From NCBI GenBank assembly GCA_023853785.1, contig JAJIRX010000711.1:62001-126000 (forward strand): 64,000 bases of DNA. Direction: 5' to 3'. Source of the DNA: Psilocybe azurescens. Its lineage: Eukaryota > Basidiomycota > Agaricomycetes > Agaricales > Agrocybaceae. Position 1 is the stretch's first letter. Each line of letters opens with the position of its first letter. Shown here one piece after another: positions 14,460 to 27,039 of the stretch. A model generated the notes under the pieces. It saw only the letters and a list, made by a program, of their open reading frames with translations, made no database searches and was not told where the DNA came from. Position numbers and translations under genes: made by a program.

Positions 14460-15770
14460 GTTAATTAATAGTGGAGGGATAGAGGGGCTAGAAAAGGAGG
14501 GTATACTAGGATGAATTAAACAAGATGGCCGTTCAGAACATCCTTAACGCGAGTTCTCACCCATACTTGATATTTAAACATTCCGTTTCACTAATCTGAA
14601 TCATGAGCTGGTGGAAGCTCTATAGAGCCCAAGGCACCCTGAGTGCCCATTTCGGTACGCAATACAACCCAGACCCCACTGTATCCGAATATCTGCCTCT
14701 TCACCATCCTCACACACTCTCGCCACTACTGGCCACTTTGGTGACTATATCTCGAGTGCACCTATGTACTCTGGTGTCCATTGCTTTGAGCGATGGATAA
14801 CGGCGACCTCGACTTCCGTCCTCGAAACATAAAAGAACGCGGTCACGTGAATGCCTAGATCGAGATTGTGGTGCTAAATATGTCGATCAATCAAACACTT
14901 CCCCTGATTCGGTCGTGGAAAATAGCCGAGCCTCTCACACAAACCCCATCTCATAGGTTTTCCAGAACACTTCAATCAGAGGAAGCTCGGAAAGAGGCTC
15001 AAGTACACCACTCAGCTGCGAGCATGTCTGCCGTTATCTGAATTGCAACCAGACACCGTTTCAACATCCCCGAACAGGGCTTAGGGGAGAAATTCAGAAG
15101 CAGAATAATGCAACCCGCCCACTCTACCATTGGAACTAGGCCTTAAACGGCAGATAGAGCCAATATGTCTTCCCCCTTGACAACCTGCCTTTCGATCGAA
15201 CTTGCTATTAACGAAAAAACTTGGACGCTTGTAGGTCCATGAACCCATGACGCCTTGTCCATCAACTCAAAAGACTTTCACATGGGCGCGTCGTCAGTCA
15301 GGCAGCGCGGCTGTTTCTTTCAAACGAAAGTATGAGGATCAAAGCAAACCCGCTGCAAGACACGTACGTATCTAAACCAGAGGAAGCTCGAACACGTTTA
15401 TTATTTGGTTTTAGACCATCTAATCTATTAAATGCCATAAAACTTCCACGTGCATGAGCCCACTAAAATTTATCTTCGAGCAGCCAAAAGCATAGTTTAT
15501 TGCAGCCTTTTTCCCCAAGCGATGAGAAGGTTTATTTCAGTAGCAAACAAGATTGTTGATGGAAAATTTTGAGAGATTCTGCTTGACAGCATGGCCAAAT
15601 GTTAAGAAATGCACAAGTTGACAGCGACAAGGCTTTTCTCTTTTTGCCCCTGTCCCATGCGATGAGAAAGTACTTACCAGCCACTAATGACTTGGACGAT
15701 GCAAGGAAAATGAGATAAATTGCTACGCTCTCTATTATAACATGTAAAGTTAACAAAGTCCCGTAAATGT
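14460..15770. other. Intergenic region, no gene recognised
   Basis: About 1.3 kb lies between the 5' end of the DENN gene and the 3' end of the NIPA gene. It holds one short open frame (14603-14800) without recognisable protein features. CACGTG-type hexamers occur near 14845 and 15450. I see no tRNA, rRNA or repeat here. Confidence 0.5.
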
Positions 15771-17885
15771 TCAATCATTGCCAGTAAATATATGTCTGAG
15801 CCACTTCCAACGTTTTCTCCCATTCCCAGCATGAATGTCGTCCCGAGTCACGTCATCATTGTTTTCAGCGCTGGTATCTTCATCAGCCCCAACTGCCGTG
15901 CGCGTAACTCCACCTTCACTGACTGTCCGTCTTCTGCCTTGCTCATTGGATAGAACTTCATTCGCCACATCAGCCAATGATGGTCCGCCAAGGCCCATCG
16001 CACTCGGCCTTCGCCTTCTTTCTAGCGGTGTGATCGTGAACCCAGGACTGAGCGGCGAAAGACCGATTTGGAATCCGGGACCCAGAGTAGACACGCTTCC
16101 GAGAGGTGGAGAGGGGAGCACATGTGGGTGAGGGTAGGACATCGTACGCGAATGCCCGTGGTGGTGGTGTACAGATGATGGAGAGACATTAACATCCGCC
16201 GTCGGTTTCCGTTTCGAATGACGAGATGGCGTTCGAGGAGAAGAGTACAGCTGACTGTCGGCTCTCCGTCGCGTGCTTGGGATTGAAATCGAACTTTGAG
16301 GTTTCCCAGCCATAGAATCTGGGGATCCCATATCAATACCCAACCCGACGGGTGTAGAATCTGTTATATTGGACAAATAAGATTCGGAACGCGTTTCTCT
16401 CTCCATTGCAAGAGGTCCAATGCCTGGCCTGGGGTGGCTGCCATTTGGTTGGTCGGACATGGTAAGACCCTCAGATGCTTCATTGTCTGCATCTGCATCG
16501 TCGGGTTCCGAGTACAACGCTTCATCTTCCCCTGTTAACTTGATAGATTCTTCGTTCCATGCCCCGACATCTACACCTCCACCTCCGGACTGGATGCTTA
16601 CTACCCATACTCCGCCTAGCAACACAACGATACCTAGGACAACAAGGCCAAGATGCAAGGGAGGTATAAGCGAGAATTGGTCAAAATACACAAGACCATT
16701 AACGATGGATGATAGATTGTAGAAGCAAAATGCAGCTGTGATATCGTTAGACTATAGTAGCATGGTTATATCATTTCCACTCACATGGGCAGACCAGTGT
16801 GGGATCGGCTAGAATGAGCGCTTTATGCAAATACCACAGTTGTAACATGGCAAAGATGATCAATCCGAGAACAAGCACCCATGCCTCCCACCTCCAAAAC
16901 TGATTGTTGCCTCCTAATGTGAGCAGTAGGAGCTCAACCCCACTTTTGGCAAAAAGTAAGCACATGCCAGAGATAATACCAGAAAATGAAGCATAAGAGA
17001 TAGCTAAGAGCAGACGTGTGCGGTTAATTGAGCGGATAGTCAGGTCATTATGAGGTGAATCGGGTCGAGATGACCCTGCCAGAACTTTGGGATCGATAAG
17101 TGGGGTTTGCTCATGAGGAAGAAGAGTATCGTCGATAGTTTCAGTGAGACCTGTAGTTGTATGGGTAGAATGTGTTGGTAGATGAATTGCAGAAGATGGA
17201 GGGGAGAAATTGGATGGAGAATCTGGAGTAACGTCTTTCTCTAACCGGCGAGAAATCGAATATTCCGTGAGATGTGTCTTTAGTTTTAGCAGTTAAAATG
17301 TATGTCAAGGTCGTGTGATGTAGACGAGACTTACAATGACAAGGCAAATGAAGACCGCAACCCCTAAGATGGAGAAATATACAATGAATGCTGGACGCCG
17401 GAATAAATGGAGAAGATCCTCAAGTGAGCGCGTTTGTTCTGGGACGATGCCAAAAAACGCTATCAAAATAGCACCACCAGCGATGAGAATGGTACCGAGG
17501 ATCATCCATGGTGAAAATACGTCCCCGAGCAGAAGACGGGCAAAGAAAGCGTTCCATAGAAGTGAGACTGCCCCTAATGGTGCTAGAATCACCACAGGAA
17601 GAGAGGCGATCTGGACGAACGAGCCAATTACGTTAGACGATATGAATACGGCGAAGCCGAGCAACCATAACCTGTGATGTTCATGGAGATGAGAATAATG
17701 ATAAATCGGGTAAAGAGAGAGACCACAGACGGTCTTCGATGCTCGACACGCTGTCGGTGTTCAGGCAGCGATTGGTTCACAACATGGCTCTTTCGTTGGA
17801 TGGTCAGCCCCAAGGATTGAACGAATGAAGCAAGGAGGCCAATGATGATACCGAGAGGTATTGAGATGTGGTTGGCGGTGAACAT
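15771..17885 (-). CDS. NIPA-family magnesium transporter
   Basis: NIPA (DUF803) proteins are multi-span membrane proteins that carry Mg2+ and related divalent cations; they are related to EamA transporters. The start at 17885 gives MFTANHISIPLGIIIGLLAS followed by FVQSLGLTIQRKSH. Further spans read FAVFISSNVIGSFVQIASLP, VILAPLGAVSLLWNAFFARL and WMILGTILIAGGAILIAFFG. Later exons give GMCLLFAKSGVELLLLTLGG and FSLIPPLHLGLVVLGIVVLL, the last membrane span. The spacing of hydrophobic helices and the internal APLGAVSLLWN motif are typical of the family. A hydrophilic C-terminal tail of about 280 residues, rich in Ser, Pro and charged residues, is probably cytosolic. The gene is divergent from HSP104, sharing about 550 bp upstream. 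Substrate is inferred from family only. Confidence 0.85.
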
Positions 17886-18282
17886 AGGAATGGTGCAGAA
17901 CCTTGCCAGGCTAGGTGAGCATATACAAGTCTGCAGCTCTTAGATCCTCATGGACTGGCTCTTTGGGAGTAATGTCAAAGTTACGGAGTCACGGTCAACT
18001 GCTGCTGTGTTGGGCTCAGACTGCCAACGACGGTCTGCTGTCTGCAATCGACTCCGGAGGATTCCAAATATGGACATACACGTGCCGGCTGCGGGGTTTA
18101 ATTTGAATAACTTATCGCGGCTTGGCCAACGCACCACTCAGGAGCCTTGCACTGGAGGCTACAGTATTCAAGTAGACTCAAGTGGACTCACCTAGAGTCC
18201 TAGACTTTGTAGTAAACCCTGTCTTTCTTTCGATTATATTCAATATCTAAATTAAGCCCATGATGTCAGGCAAGCATAACTT

Positions 18283-18297
18283 GGAATATTCTCGATC
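18283..18297. promoter_or_regulatory. Heat-shock-element-like site upstream of HSP104
   Basis: The sequence GGAATATTCTCGAT contains the alternating units GAA-nn-TTC-nn-GA expected for heat shock factor binding. It sits about 140 bp before the HSP104 start codon and about 70 bp before a TATA box. Function is inferred from position and pattern. Confidence 0.5.
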
Positions 18298-18362
18298 GAG
18301 ACAGAAACCAGTAGAACATACTCCAATCATCTAGCCCATTCTTCTTCATCTGCCTCCTACAT

Positions 18363-18370
18363 TATATATA
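18363..18370 (+). promoter_or_regulatory. TATA box of HSP104
   Basis: TATATATA followed by AGACCCC lies about 70 bp upstream of the HSP104 ATG at 18434 and downstream of the heat-shock-element-like site. This arrangement fits a strongly inducible promoter. Confidence 0.5.
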
Positions 18371-18433
18371 AGACCCCAGCCTTCTCCACCGTTAAATATA
18401 ATACTTATTCCCATCCCCCTATGATCATCCAGC

Positions 18434-21400
18434 ATGACTAGCAATATGGAATTCACCGACAAAACACAGCAAACTCTTGCTGAAGCAATTCAGCTTGCTA
18501 AAGATTATGCCAACGCCCAAGGTATGTCGTTTTCTTTTGCTTGATTTCCTTCAGTGTTCTGACCATGCTTATTACAGTGTACCCTGCCCATATGGCCTTC
18601 GTGCTACTCAATGAAGGGTCGGGTTCAGAATTCTTCGATGCCCGGCGCACCTCCAGCTACTTCAGCTGGTGCTCCACTATTTTCTTCTGTGGTTTCAAGA
18701 GCTGGTGGCGATCCAGTAAGCCCATTCAATCACCGTGTTCTGCTATTAGAGTACTCACAATTACATGCAGGCCAGCGTCAAGCGAAGTGTGCAGAAACTG
18801 ATAGTTCGTCTCCCCACACAAAGTCCTCCACCGGAAGAAACTTCTTTATCTGGTGCCGCTATGAAAGTCCTTCGCGAAGCTCAATCGCTACAGAAAACGA
18901 TGCACGACTCCTACATTGCCCAAGATCACATCCTCCTTGCTCTCATCCAAGATCCATCAGTAGCAACTGTACTCAAGGAGAATAGTCTCACCGAAGCCAC
19001 TGTCAAGACTGCCATTGAACAGATTCGCGGTAATCGACGCGTTGAATCCAAAACTGCTGAGCAAGGTTTCGACGCTTTGCAGAAATACGCTGTGGATCTT
19101 ACAGCTTTGGCTGAAGAAGGCAAGATAGATCCTGTCATCGGTCGCGACAATGAAATCCGACGCGCCATTCGTATCCTTTGCCGAAGGTACGTCTCGCTGC
19201 CTTATATCTCTGGAAATGAAAACTAATGCATTTTATTCAGGACGAAAAATAATCCTGTACTCATCGGAGAGCCTGGTGTCGGGAAAACAGCTATCGCAGA
19301 GGGTTTGGCTCAGAGAATCGTAAAACGCGATGTCCCAGCCAGCCTCATTGCCCGGTTATATTCTCTCGACATGGGTGCGCTCATGGCAGGCGCCAAATAC
19401 AAGGGCGAGTACGAAGAACGAATCAAATCTGTCCTCAACGAAGTCGAGAAGGCTGCCGAAGACGGTGGTCCCGGAATTATCCTCTTTATCGACGAGCTTC
19501 ATCTCATCATGGCTGGAAGAGGTGCAGAGGGCGGCGGTATGGATGCTGGAAATCTCTTCAAGCCTCTCCTGGCCCGTGGAAAGCTCAGGTGTATCGGCGC
19601 AACTACCCTGTCGGAATACCGCAAATACATCGAAACTGACCCCGCTTTGGAACGTCGATTCGCTCAAGTCCTTGTTAATGAGCCCAGTGTATCGGAGACA
19701 ATCAGCATCCTGCGTGGAATTCGAGAAAAATATGAAGTCCATCACGGTGTTCGCATTCTCGATGGTGCTCTCATTACTGCTGCGACATTGGCCCATCGAT
19801 ATCTAACCTCAAGACGTCTTCCGGATTCCGCCATCGATTTGGTTGATGAAGCATGCGCCAGGTATGTCTCTGCTGTCACCCTTCGATAGTTAAGCAAGCA
19901 ACTGACTTTTTTTGTACAGTGTCCGCGTTACCCGTGAAACAGAACCAGAAGCTATCGACAAGCTGCAACGCAGAAAACTTGAGCTCGAGGTCGAAATCCA
20001 TGCTCTTGAACGTGAAAAAGACGCAGCTAGCAAAGAGAGACTGCAGTTGGCCCGAAAAGCAATCGCCGACGTCGAGGAACAACTTCAACCTCTCAAGGCC
20101 GCATATGAAAACGAAAAGAAGCGAGGAGATGAGATTAACCAAGTTAGGCGAAAAATGGACGAACTCAAGGCCAAGGTCGAGGAAGCCGAACGACGGTACG
20201 ATCTATTTATATCAGCTCACTTGCAAAATTGCTCACATCAAACCTTTTCAGATATGATCTTGCGACGGCATCTGACCTCCGTTATTACGCATTGCCGGAT
20301 CTTCAAGCCCGCCTCGAGAAATTAGAGGCCAAGAAAGCTGCAGAGGACGCTGCATCTGCTGGCTCTGGCGCAGATACGGTGACTCCAGACCAAATCGCAG
20401 ATATCGTTGCGAAATGGACCAACATTCCTGTTACTCGCCTCGTCACGACTGAGAGGGAGAAGCTCTTAAGAATGGAGAAAGTTCTTTCCGATAGTGTGGT
20501 TGGTCAACAAGATGCAGTCAAGGCGGTCGCAAACGCAGTTAGGCTGTCTCGGAGTGGCCTTTCAAATCCAAATCGACCAGTTGCCAGTTTCCTGATGGCT
20601 GGTCCTTCGGGTACGGGTAAGACGCTCATGGCGAAAACGGTAAGCATTTTATTTCTAGTCTATCCTCAATATCGTACAGTGTACTGACCAGTCCATCTCA
20701 GCTCGCGACTGTACTTTTCGACTCCCCAGATACCATGATCCGAATCGATGCCTCAGAATACTCAGAGAAGCATTCTATTTCAAGGCTCATTGGTTCTCCC
20801 CAGGATACGTTGGATACGATGCGGGAGGTCAACTGACAGAATATATTCGCCGCAAACCGTATTCCATCATCCTCATCGACGAAATCGAGAAGGCGTGCCG
20901 CGAATTCGTTACTTTGTTCCTTCAAGTTTTGGATGATGGCCGCCTTACGGATGGTCAAGGTCGCATTGTCGATATGCGAAACACCGTCATAATGATGACA
21001 TCTAATTTAGGCGCAGCGTATCTCAACGATATGGGCTCGGGAGCTGTGGACACTAAAACGAGAACGCTGGTAATGGCTGCTATCCAGGCTCACTTCCCGC
21101 CCGAATTCATCAACCGTATTGATGATATCGTCATTTTCGTAAGTGTTCTAGTAGCCGGATGGGTATGAAACACCGACTGATTATAAACCATATTTCTAGC
21201 GAGCGCTCTCCCAAAAGGATATCCTTAAAATTGTCGACATACGCCTTAAGGAAGTTAACGACCGCTTGGCGGATCGCAAGATTGTGCTGGACATCGACGC
21301 AGACAGCAAGAACTACCTGATGTCTGTGGGCTATTCGACGACGTATGGTGCCCGACCACTCAATAGGGCTATTCAAAGCGAACTACTTAATCCGCTGTCG

Positions 21401-21568
21401 GTACTCATTCTTTCCGGTCAAGTCCTGGACGGCGAGACCGTTCGTGTCCGCTTTGATGGTCCCCACAACCGCCTCACTATTTTGCCTAACCACGAAGGAA
21501 CGGGCATAGCGATGGATATTGATGATATTGACTCGGACGACGATATTCAAGTTGAGGAAATGGACTAA
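18434..21568 (+). CDS. HSP104: Hsp104/ClpB disaggregase
   Basis: Hsp104 is a hexameric AAA+ ATPase that threads proteins out of aggregates together with Hsp70 in the cytosol. The start at 18434 gives [20 protein letters not shown], the Clp N-domain. The first ATPase module has Walker A EPGVGKT (about 19.27 kb) and Walker B LFIDELH (19.49 kb). The coiled-coil middle domain lies at about 19.92-20.33 kb. The second module has GPSGTGKT (20.60 kb) and [10 protein letters not shown] (20.87 kb). The C-terminus is acidic, ending [14 protein letters not shown], comparable to the acidic tail of yeast Hsp104. At least six short introns are seen. The N-domain exon needs one fewer G near 18616-18623 to join LLNEGS to [15 protein letters not shown], a one-base break at a G-run. 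A heat-shock-like promoter precedes the gene. Confidence 0.95.
18616..18623 (+). other. One-base frame break in HSP104 at a G-run
   Basis: The frame giving [14 protein letters not shown] must change by one base to give [20 protein letters not shown] and AGGDP, the expected Hsp104 N-domain continuation. Two GGG runs lie here and removing one G restores the frame. There is no intron between the halves. Confidence 0.65.
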
Positions 21569-21870
21569 AGATGAATCGGTTGAAACCGGGGTTCTGAGGG
21601 GTGTGGAGGAGCAAGCGGCGCTTTATTGATGGACTAGTAATTGTAACACACTACTGTAGATTATCTGGAAGCTGAATCACTCCTCTGTATTTATAACAAT
21701 AGCGTAGTCAAAAATTATGTATTAGTAGGCGTACAAAAAGTTGATTGAAAGCCAAAATCGCAAGTCTTGTATTGGATTTGAATGCGGTTTGCTGACTTCC
21801 AAATCAGGAAATAGGCCAAAGTTGAGTGTCGTTGCGGATTGCTGAGTTGCTTTATCCACAACCACACATC

Positions 21871-22721
21871 ATGCTCGGCCGCCGTGCTCTTCCTTGTCTC
21901 AACCATGCTCTGAAAACACTGTCACGGAATGCTTCCAGCTCCACAACCGCTGCTGTCAAGGCCACCGACACACCTATTAAGCAGGCGTTGGAAACACCAC
22001 CCGTGACGATCCAGCAAGCCCCCAACTACCCCACTACCTGGTCGACCAGCCAGGCTCCTCGTCCTGGGCCGGGATCAGGCCCCGTTTCGAGCAAACCGCG
22101 ATGGAATTCCAGCCCAACCCATTGAGTGCGATGGAACTTATCTCGGAGGAGCCTATACGCCTTGTACAGGGTCGGAAAGCATCTTGCGACGGAGGTGTGT
22201 GTCGCTCGTTCTTCCTTTTCCCTGTCCCCTTCCTCCCCATTGCGGACTCGCTGCGGTTGTGCATGCTGAAACGTGCTTACTGACGTACTTGATCTCGTTT
22301 TCTTCTCGGCAATTAGGAGGAGGACCCTTGGGCCATCCCAAAGTTTACATCAACTTGGTAAGTCCACCCGTAAAAAAACACACACGCGCGCGCGCACACG
22401 CACACATAATGGCCTCGCCCATCTCTTCTTCACGTCGAATTTGAAAAAGAACCATCATACTGACGACGCCCTAACCGACAGGATCAACCTGGTCCCCGTC
22501 CATGTGGGTATGTGCACACTTATTGTCTTCTGCCTTCTTGGACCCAAGTGACTAAATTCGCGCCTCATTGGCCGGCGTTCTTTTCTGAAGATATTGGTAC
22601 GTCCTTTGGTTCTCTTCCCGTTTCGGCTGTAGCGGTCATCGGAAACATAAACATAAATACTGACCTGGTTCACCTCTACAGCGGCATTCGGTTCGAACAA
22701 GACCCCCATCATCATCATTGA
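21871..22721 (+). CDS. Mitochondrial complex I 13-kDa subunit (NDUFS6 type)
   Basis: This is a small zinc-binding accessory subunit of NADH:ubiquinone oxidoreductase. Exons: 21871-22194, 22317-22357, 22482-22507, 22591-22596 and 22682-22721. The N-terminus (MLGRRALPCLNHALKTLSRN) is a basic, Ser-rich mitochondrial targeting sequence. The zf-CHCC core follows: GHPKVYINL, DQPGPRPCG, then YCG and IRFEQDPHHHH at the end. The CGYCG zinc motif can only be assembled through a 6-nt exon at 22591-22596, because the bases on either side give GGA TAT TGC GGC. One base is missing at the C4 run 22080-22083: the expected SGPRFEQTAMEFQPNPLSAM needs five C. The second intron spans 22195-22316 and the third 22358-22481. 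Confidence 0.9.
22080..22083 (+). other. One-base frame break in NDUFS6 at a C4 run
   Basis: Reading through gives GPVSSKPRWNSSPTH and a stop. One more C gives GPRFEQTAMEFQPNPLSAME, which continues into the conserved core in the following exons. The cause is probably a homopolymer undercall. Confidence 0.8.
22379..22406. repeat. Alternating purine-pyrimidine tract in an NDUFS6 intron
   Basis: A CA/CG alternating run of about 27 nt (ACACACACGCGCGCGCGCAC then ACGCACACA) inside the third intron. Such tracts can adopt Z-DNA; no function is claimed. Confidence 0.6.
22591..22596 (+). other. Six-nucleotide microexon of NDUFS6
   Basis: ATATTG lies between a GT..AG intron of 83 nt (22508-22590, donor GTATGT, acceptor GAAG) and one of 85 nt (22597-22681, donor GTACGT, acceptor ACAG). 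Joined to the neighbours it gives GGA TAT TGC GGC, the Gly-Tyr-Cys-Gly of the conserved zinc site. Confidence 0.8.
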
Positions 22722-23422
22722 TAGACATCAGGCTACGCTGTCAGTCGCGAACAATAGAATTGCCAAACATGAAAACACCTATTCCATTTATTTCTCTTCA
22801 ATATTAAGGAAGTTAAGAACCCGCGAGACAAACTCGCAAGAAATCTTTATATATCCAAATAGAATGTCAAATGTTTGAGACCTAAGTAGTTTGTGCTATG
22901 TCAAGTTTTGCCTTAAATCTTTCTCGATCACTCATCATCGTGCCCGAGGAAGGGTTTAATATCCTTTCTGATTTTTGCATTATCCAGCCGACCGAAATCT
23001 TGTTTTTTTGACAAGGCGGAAGGGATAAAAATACATGTCTGTCTACTACTATACGTAGCTTCCGGCTTTGGATAGTGCAACTAGTGAAGAGTAAGTATGG
23101 TACGGGGTGGTGGTAAATAACAGATTAAGAATGCGAAAAAACAGGTGGTACCAAATGGTTCATTATGTGTATGCCGCTGATACAACCTCCTGGGTAAAAT
23201 TGAGATGGGAAGAGAGAGGAATGAGTGAATGTATGCGTTTGTCGATTGCGGAAGACAGAAGATGCAGTCAATGATGCGGGACAAGAACGAAAGAACGAAG
23301 AATGAAGAAAAAGAGAAGCCGAAATACGAAAAACAAAAAAGAAAAGAAAAAAAAGAAATGCGAGGAACAAATAAAATAAAGTAAAAAAAAAAAACCAAGG
23401 GAGTGTGTCTAGCAACAGAAAA
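22722..23422. other. Intergenic region between convergent genes
   Basis: This 0.7-kb stretch separates the 3' ends of NDUFS6 (+) and the kinase (-). It is A/T-rich near 23330-23400 with long A-runs and holds no recognisable gene or RNA. Confidence 0.5.
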
Positions 23423-26400
23423 TCAAACATCTTCTGGCGTTGTAAAAACCATAGGAGACAGTGGAGGATATTCTCCTCCAGCGACTGCGTCCAGCTGGGA
23501 AAATGGGGGCAAGGCATTAAGAGAGGAAAGTCGATCATCACCCGTGGACGGTGGTAGTGGAGGCGGGGGTAATGGAGGCTGAGTGGAGTCGTCAGGGACC
23601 AGACCATCCGTACTGTCCCACTTGTAACTCACCACTTTGAATATAGGGTTTATGACCGACTTTGCTGATTTGGGAGTATGCCCTGAACTCGGCGGATATC
23701 CTCCATATGAGCTGGGTGGGTGCCCGTAAGGGCTGGCGGGTAGAGGGGGTAATTGGCTATGCAAATCCAGAGGGCTATGAGGAGCGCTGGGATTCGTATA
23801 GTATCGCGGGGGATATTGCAAGGAAGGGGGGTGATTGTGTTCGGGATAGGAGATCTTCCTTGTGTTGTTGGATTTGCACCCATGCCGGAGATGGTGACAA
23901 TGGTGGGGACATGGTGGGCGAGAGAGAAAGTAGTTGAATGGGAGGGGCGAAACGCTGCCAGATAAATGAGATGATACAGAAGCCTGAGTACGGAAATCAT
24001 GAGCCAGTTGACCCTCTAGTGAAATCGAATTAGACGAGCGAGCAGACGGGGGAAATCATCAAAGGATGTCCGTAGTGAAGATCGAGACGTCATTCTACTA
24101 ATACCATAGAGACTCGGGCGGTTGCGCAACCGTGATGAAGGCCCTGGATCGCTATCCACAGTAGCAAACGATATCGAAGACATCCGGCTGACGCTGTGCA
24201 TATCGGAAGATGACATGGAATGGTCGTCATCAAACTCTCGCCGCCGGGCTTTTGCAAACCGTTCACGATCTTGCGACCCTCGCCATTCACGCTCGCGCTC
24301 GCGATCGGGCGGTGAAAGCAACGGATCATTCTGCTGCATGACAAACTTGCCCGCGGCAGCACCCAGCGTGGTCGACGGAGCAGCATTCCCGTTAGATGCT
24401 TGTTGCCGCACAGGCCCAGATGACGGTTGCTTGCCCTTCGAGTCCTTCAACTCCAGACGTTGATCAGGACCACCAACCCACTCTAGATCATCAGTCAGGT
24501 TGTTATGAAGCATCATCTGTTGACGCTTGAGTAAGACACCGCGCGCCTGTTCACGAGCGTTCATTCGAGCCAACTCGCGCTTCGCCATCTCAGCCTCACG
24601 ATGAAGACGCTCAGCCTCCTTCTTGTTCATATTCTGAGTCTTCTTCGCATCGACCGGCTGTTCACGGATGGGCGATGATTCACGCAAAGACTTGCTGTCT
24701 GTACTTGACGACTGGGCACGTTTCCGTGGCGGGTAAATGATGGCTGGGCTTGTTTCGTCCACGGGAGGTAAAGGATTATGATGGGATTTGTCACCACCAA
24801 ACATACCGAGGCCCCACTTGCTCTTCTTGGGTAACACAAGCTTGCCAAATTTGTTACCATGTGGAGGAGGAGGAAGGTCTTGGACCATGGCGGAATCTTG
24901 CGCCTCGTGGGTATGTCCGTTGGTATGCTGGTGGGGATTAGGCGGTTCTTGAGGGGATACATCCATAGGATAGTCGGGCTGAGAACCAGGCCAGGCATCA
25001 TTAGGAAGATGTCGATAATCATTATGCGCAACAACAACAGGGGGATTCGGTGGTATAGGGAATTGAGGCTGGGGCGCAGGAATAGGGTAAGGGATACGAT
25101 GGGTTGTGGAAGGATCAATAATGGGCTGTGGCTGATGTAGATTCTGGCTGGAATGCGAATGTGTCGGTGGATGGTGTTGGGATGGTGTTGGAAGTGAAGG
25201 TTGCGAATGGGTGCCATTGACGTAGGTTGATATATTTGAGATAGATGAGTTGGAAGCGAATCCTTGGATTCCAAAGGGTGGGATGATATGGTTGCGGGGT
25301 ATAGTCTCAAAGAGATAGCGGTGCTCGAGACATTGTCGACTTGTTAGGCGTTTGTCCGGGTCGTATCTAAGAAGGTCCCTTATGCAGTTAACAAGGGATC
25401 TAGGTACGGTCTCTGCAAACAGGGCGTAGAAGTCTTTGGGCTCGACCTAGATAAGACCTCGTTGAAATCGAATGGTGGTTGTAAAATCAAAATAGCACGT
25501 ACCTTGGGGAACTGGAAACCTATCTCCTTTGCCAGCTTATTTCCCTTGGCCCAGGGACCGCCACCTACTTGACTTCCAAACATGTCGACTCCATACGCGT
25601 CTGATGGGTCTCCCAGAATCTCACATATGCGTGCTACCTGATCAACCTGATCTGACCCAGGGAACAAGGGACGCAGGTTGACGAGTTCAGCCATTATAGT
25701 ACCAAAAGCCCACATGTCGACAGGATTCGAATAGTCGCGACTCAACAAGAGGACCTCCGGAGCGCGATACCATCTAGTCGAGACGTACTCCGTGTACGGT
25801 GGTTTACTCTTCGTCTCCCGAGCTAGACCAAAATCGGCGAGTTTGATTATGGCAACGACATCTTTTTCCTTTGGAGCATTTGGTGGGGCAATAGGTGAGA
25901 CGGAAGTATAATCGAACAGCCCGGTAGTTGTGACGAGAACGTTCTCTGGCTTCATATCGCGATGAAAGTAGCCATTTGCGTGGATGTGGTCCAACCCTAG
26001 CACGATTTGATGAAAAATTGATGATACGAGACCGCCTGCAAGAGGGCGGCCTTTGCGAGCTTTAATGAGATGGTACAGATTGCCCTCCATGGACTCGAAA
26101 ACAAAGTACAACTCCTTGGTATCTGGAAGAAGAAAGAAATCGTAGAGAGGAATGACATTTGGGTGGAAAGGAATGGCGCGCAAGGACTGTGAGATGGAGG
26201 AGATTAATTGAGAACTGCGAAACAAGACGTGAGTAGAGATTATTGTGGGAACGCACCTCAAGCTCCTTCAGTTTCTGACACTCGTCCCAGCCGCCCTCCC
26301 ATCTTTTCTTCATGAGCTTGACTGCTACCAAACGCTTTCCCGACCAGTCTGGCCTTGCACCTGCTCCACACTGCATAGGCGAGAGAGGTGTATTTGGGGG

Positions 26401-26799
26401 AAGCGTGCCGTGCCAATCGCAGAGCCAGACGGTACCGAACGAACCATCACCCAGGACCTTGAGGGGAGTATAGGAGCGCGTAGACCCTAGAAGAAGAAGG
26501 ATTAATAGAGACAGACGGAGGGTGGTTGAAAGGGGGACGCACTGCTCTGGGACGAGCCGACGACGAGACGGCTGTCCTGGACGGAGACACTGGGTATTCC
26601 GACGACGGTGATGGGAGCCTTGAGCTGTGGCCTGTGCTGTGTTGGTGGGGGAGGGAGTGGACGGGCGATGGATGGCCGTTTGAGATGTGCTGGGGATGGC
26701 CGTTTGGGATGTGCTGGGGATGGCCATCTAGGATTGTGCAGTGATATTCATTAGTTGTGATATATGGATATTTTAGAGCAGAGTTAATTAACCTTGCAT
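23423..26799 (-). CDS. Ime2/MAK/Crk1-like serine/threonine kinase
   Basis: CMGC protein kinase of the family that includes yeast Ime2, mammalian MAK/ICK and Ustilago Crk1, known for roles in meiosis and morphogenesis. The glycine loop is GDGSFGTV and the VAIK-type lysine is in LVAVKLMKKR. The catalytic loop is YFHRDMKPENVL, the metal site is LADFGLARE, and the activation loop YTEYVSTRWYRAPE carries a TxY motif. An insertion of about 20 residues sits between the catalytic loop and DFG. The kinase domain is followed by a long Pro/Ser-rich tail (25.3-23.4 kb) with a charged helical piece (MNKKEAERLHREAEMAKREL). The N-terminus is uncertain. ATG 26799 with an intron 26728-26792 leads into DGHPQHIPNGHPQH, but the link to RSYTPLKVLG needs one extra C at GGG 26549-26551. 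PRPS ends 241 bp upstream on the same strand, so the promoter must be short. Confidence 0.85.
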
Positions 26800-27039
26800 T
26801 TGGATGAAGGAGGGAGATTGGGAGTATCAGTCGAACATAGAAATAAAGAGAGTCGACTGGTTGAGGGAGAGAGATGACAGAAAAAAAAGAAGACAAGCAA
26901 GTTAGCAGTTCGGGTGTCGCCTCCAACCCAGACTCGATTCTCATTTCCTTTTGGGCAGCTCAATTATCCAATCTACCGGGTCAGATCTCAAATCAACCCA
27001 GTTCATAATATATCCGTCTCTTTCGCTATGTACATACTT

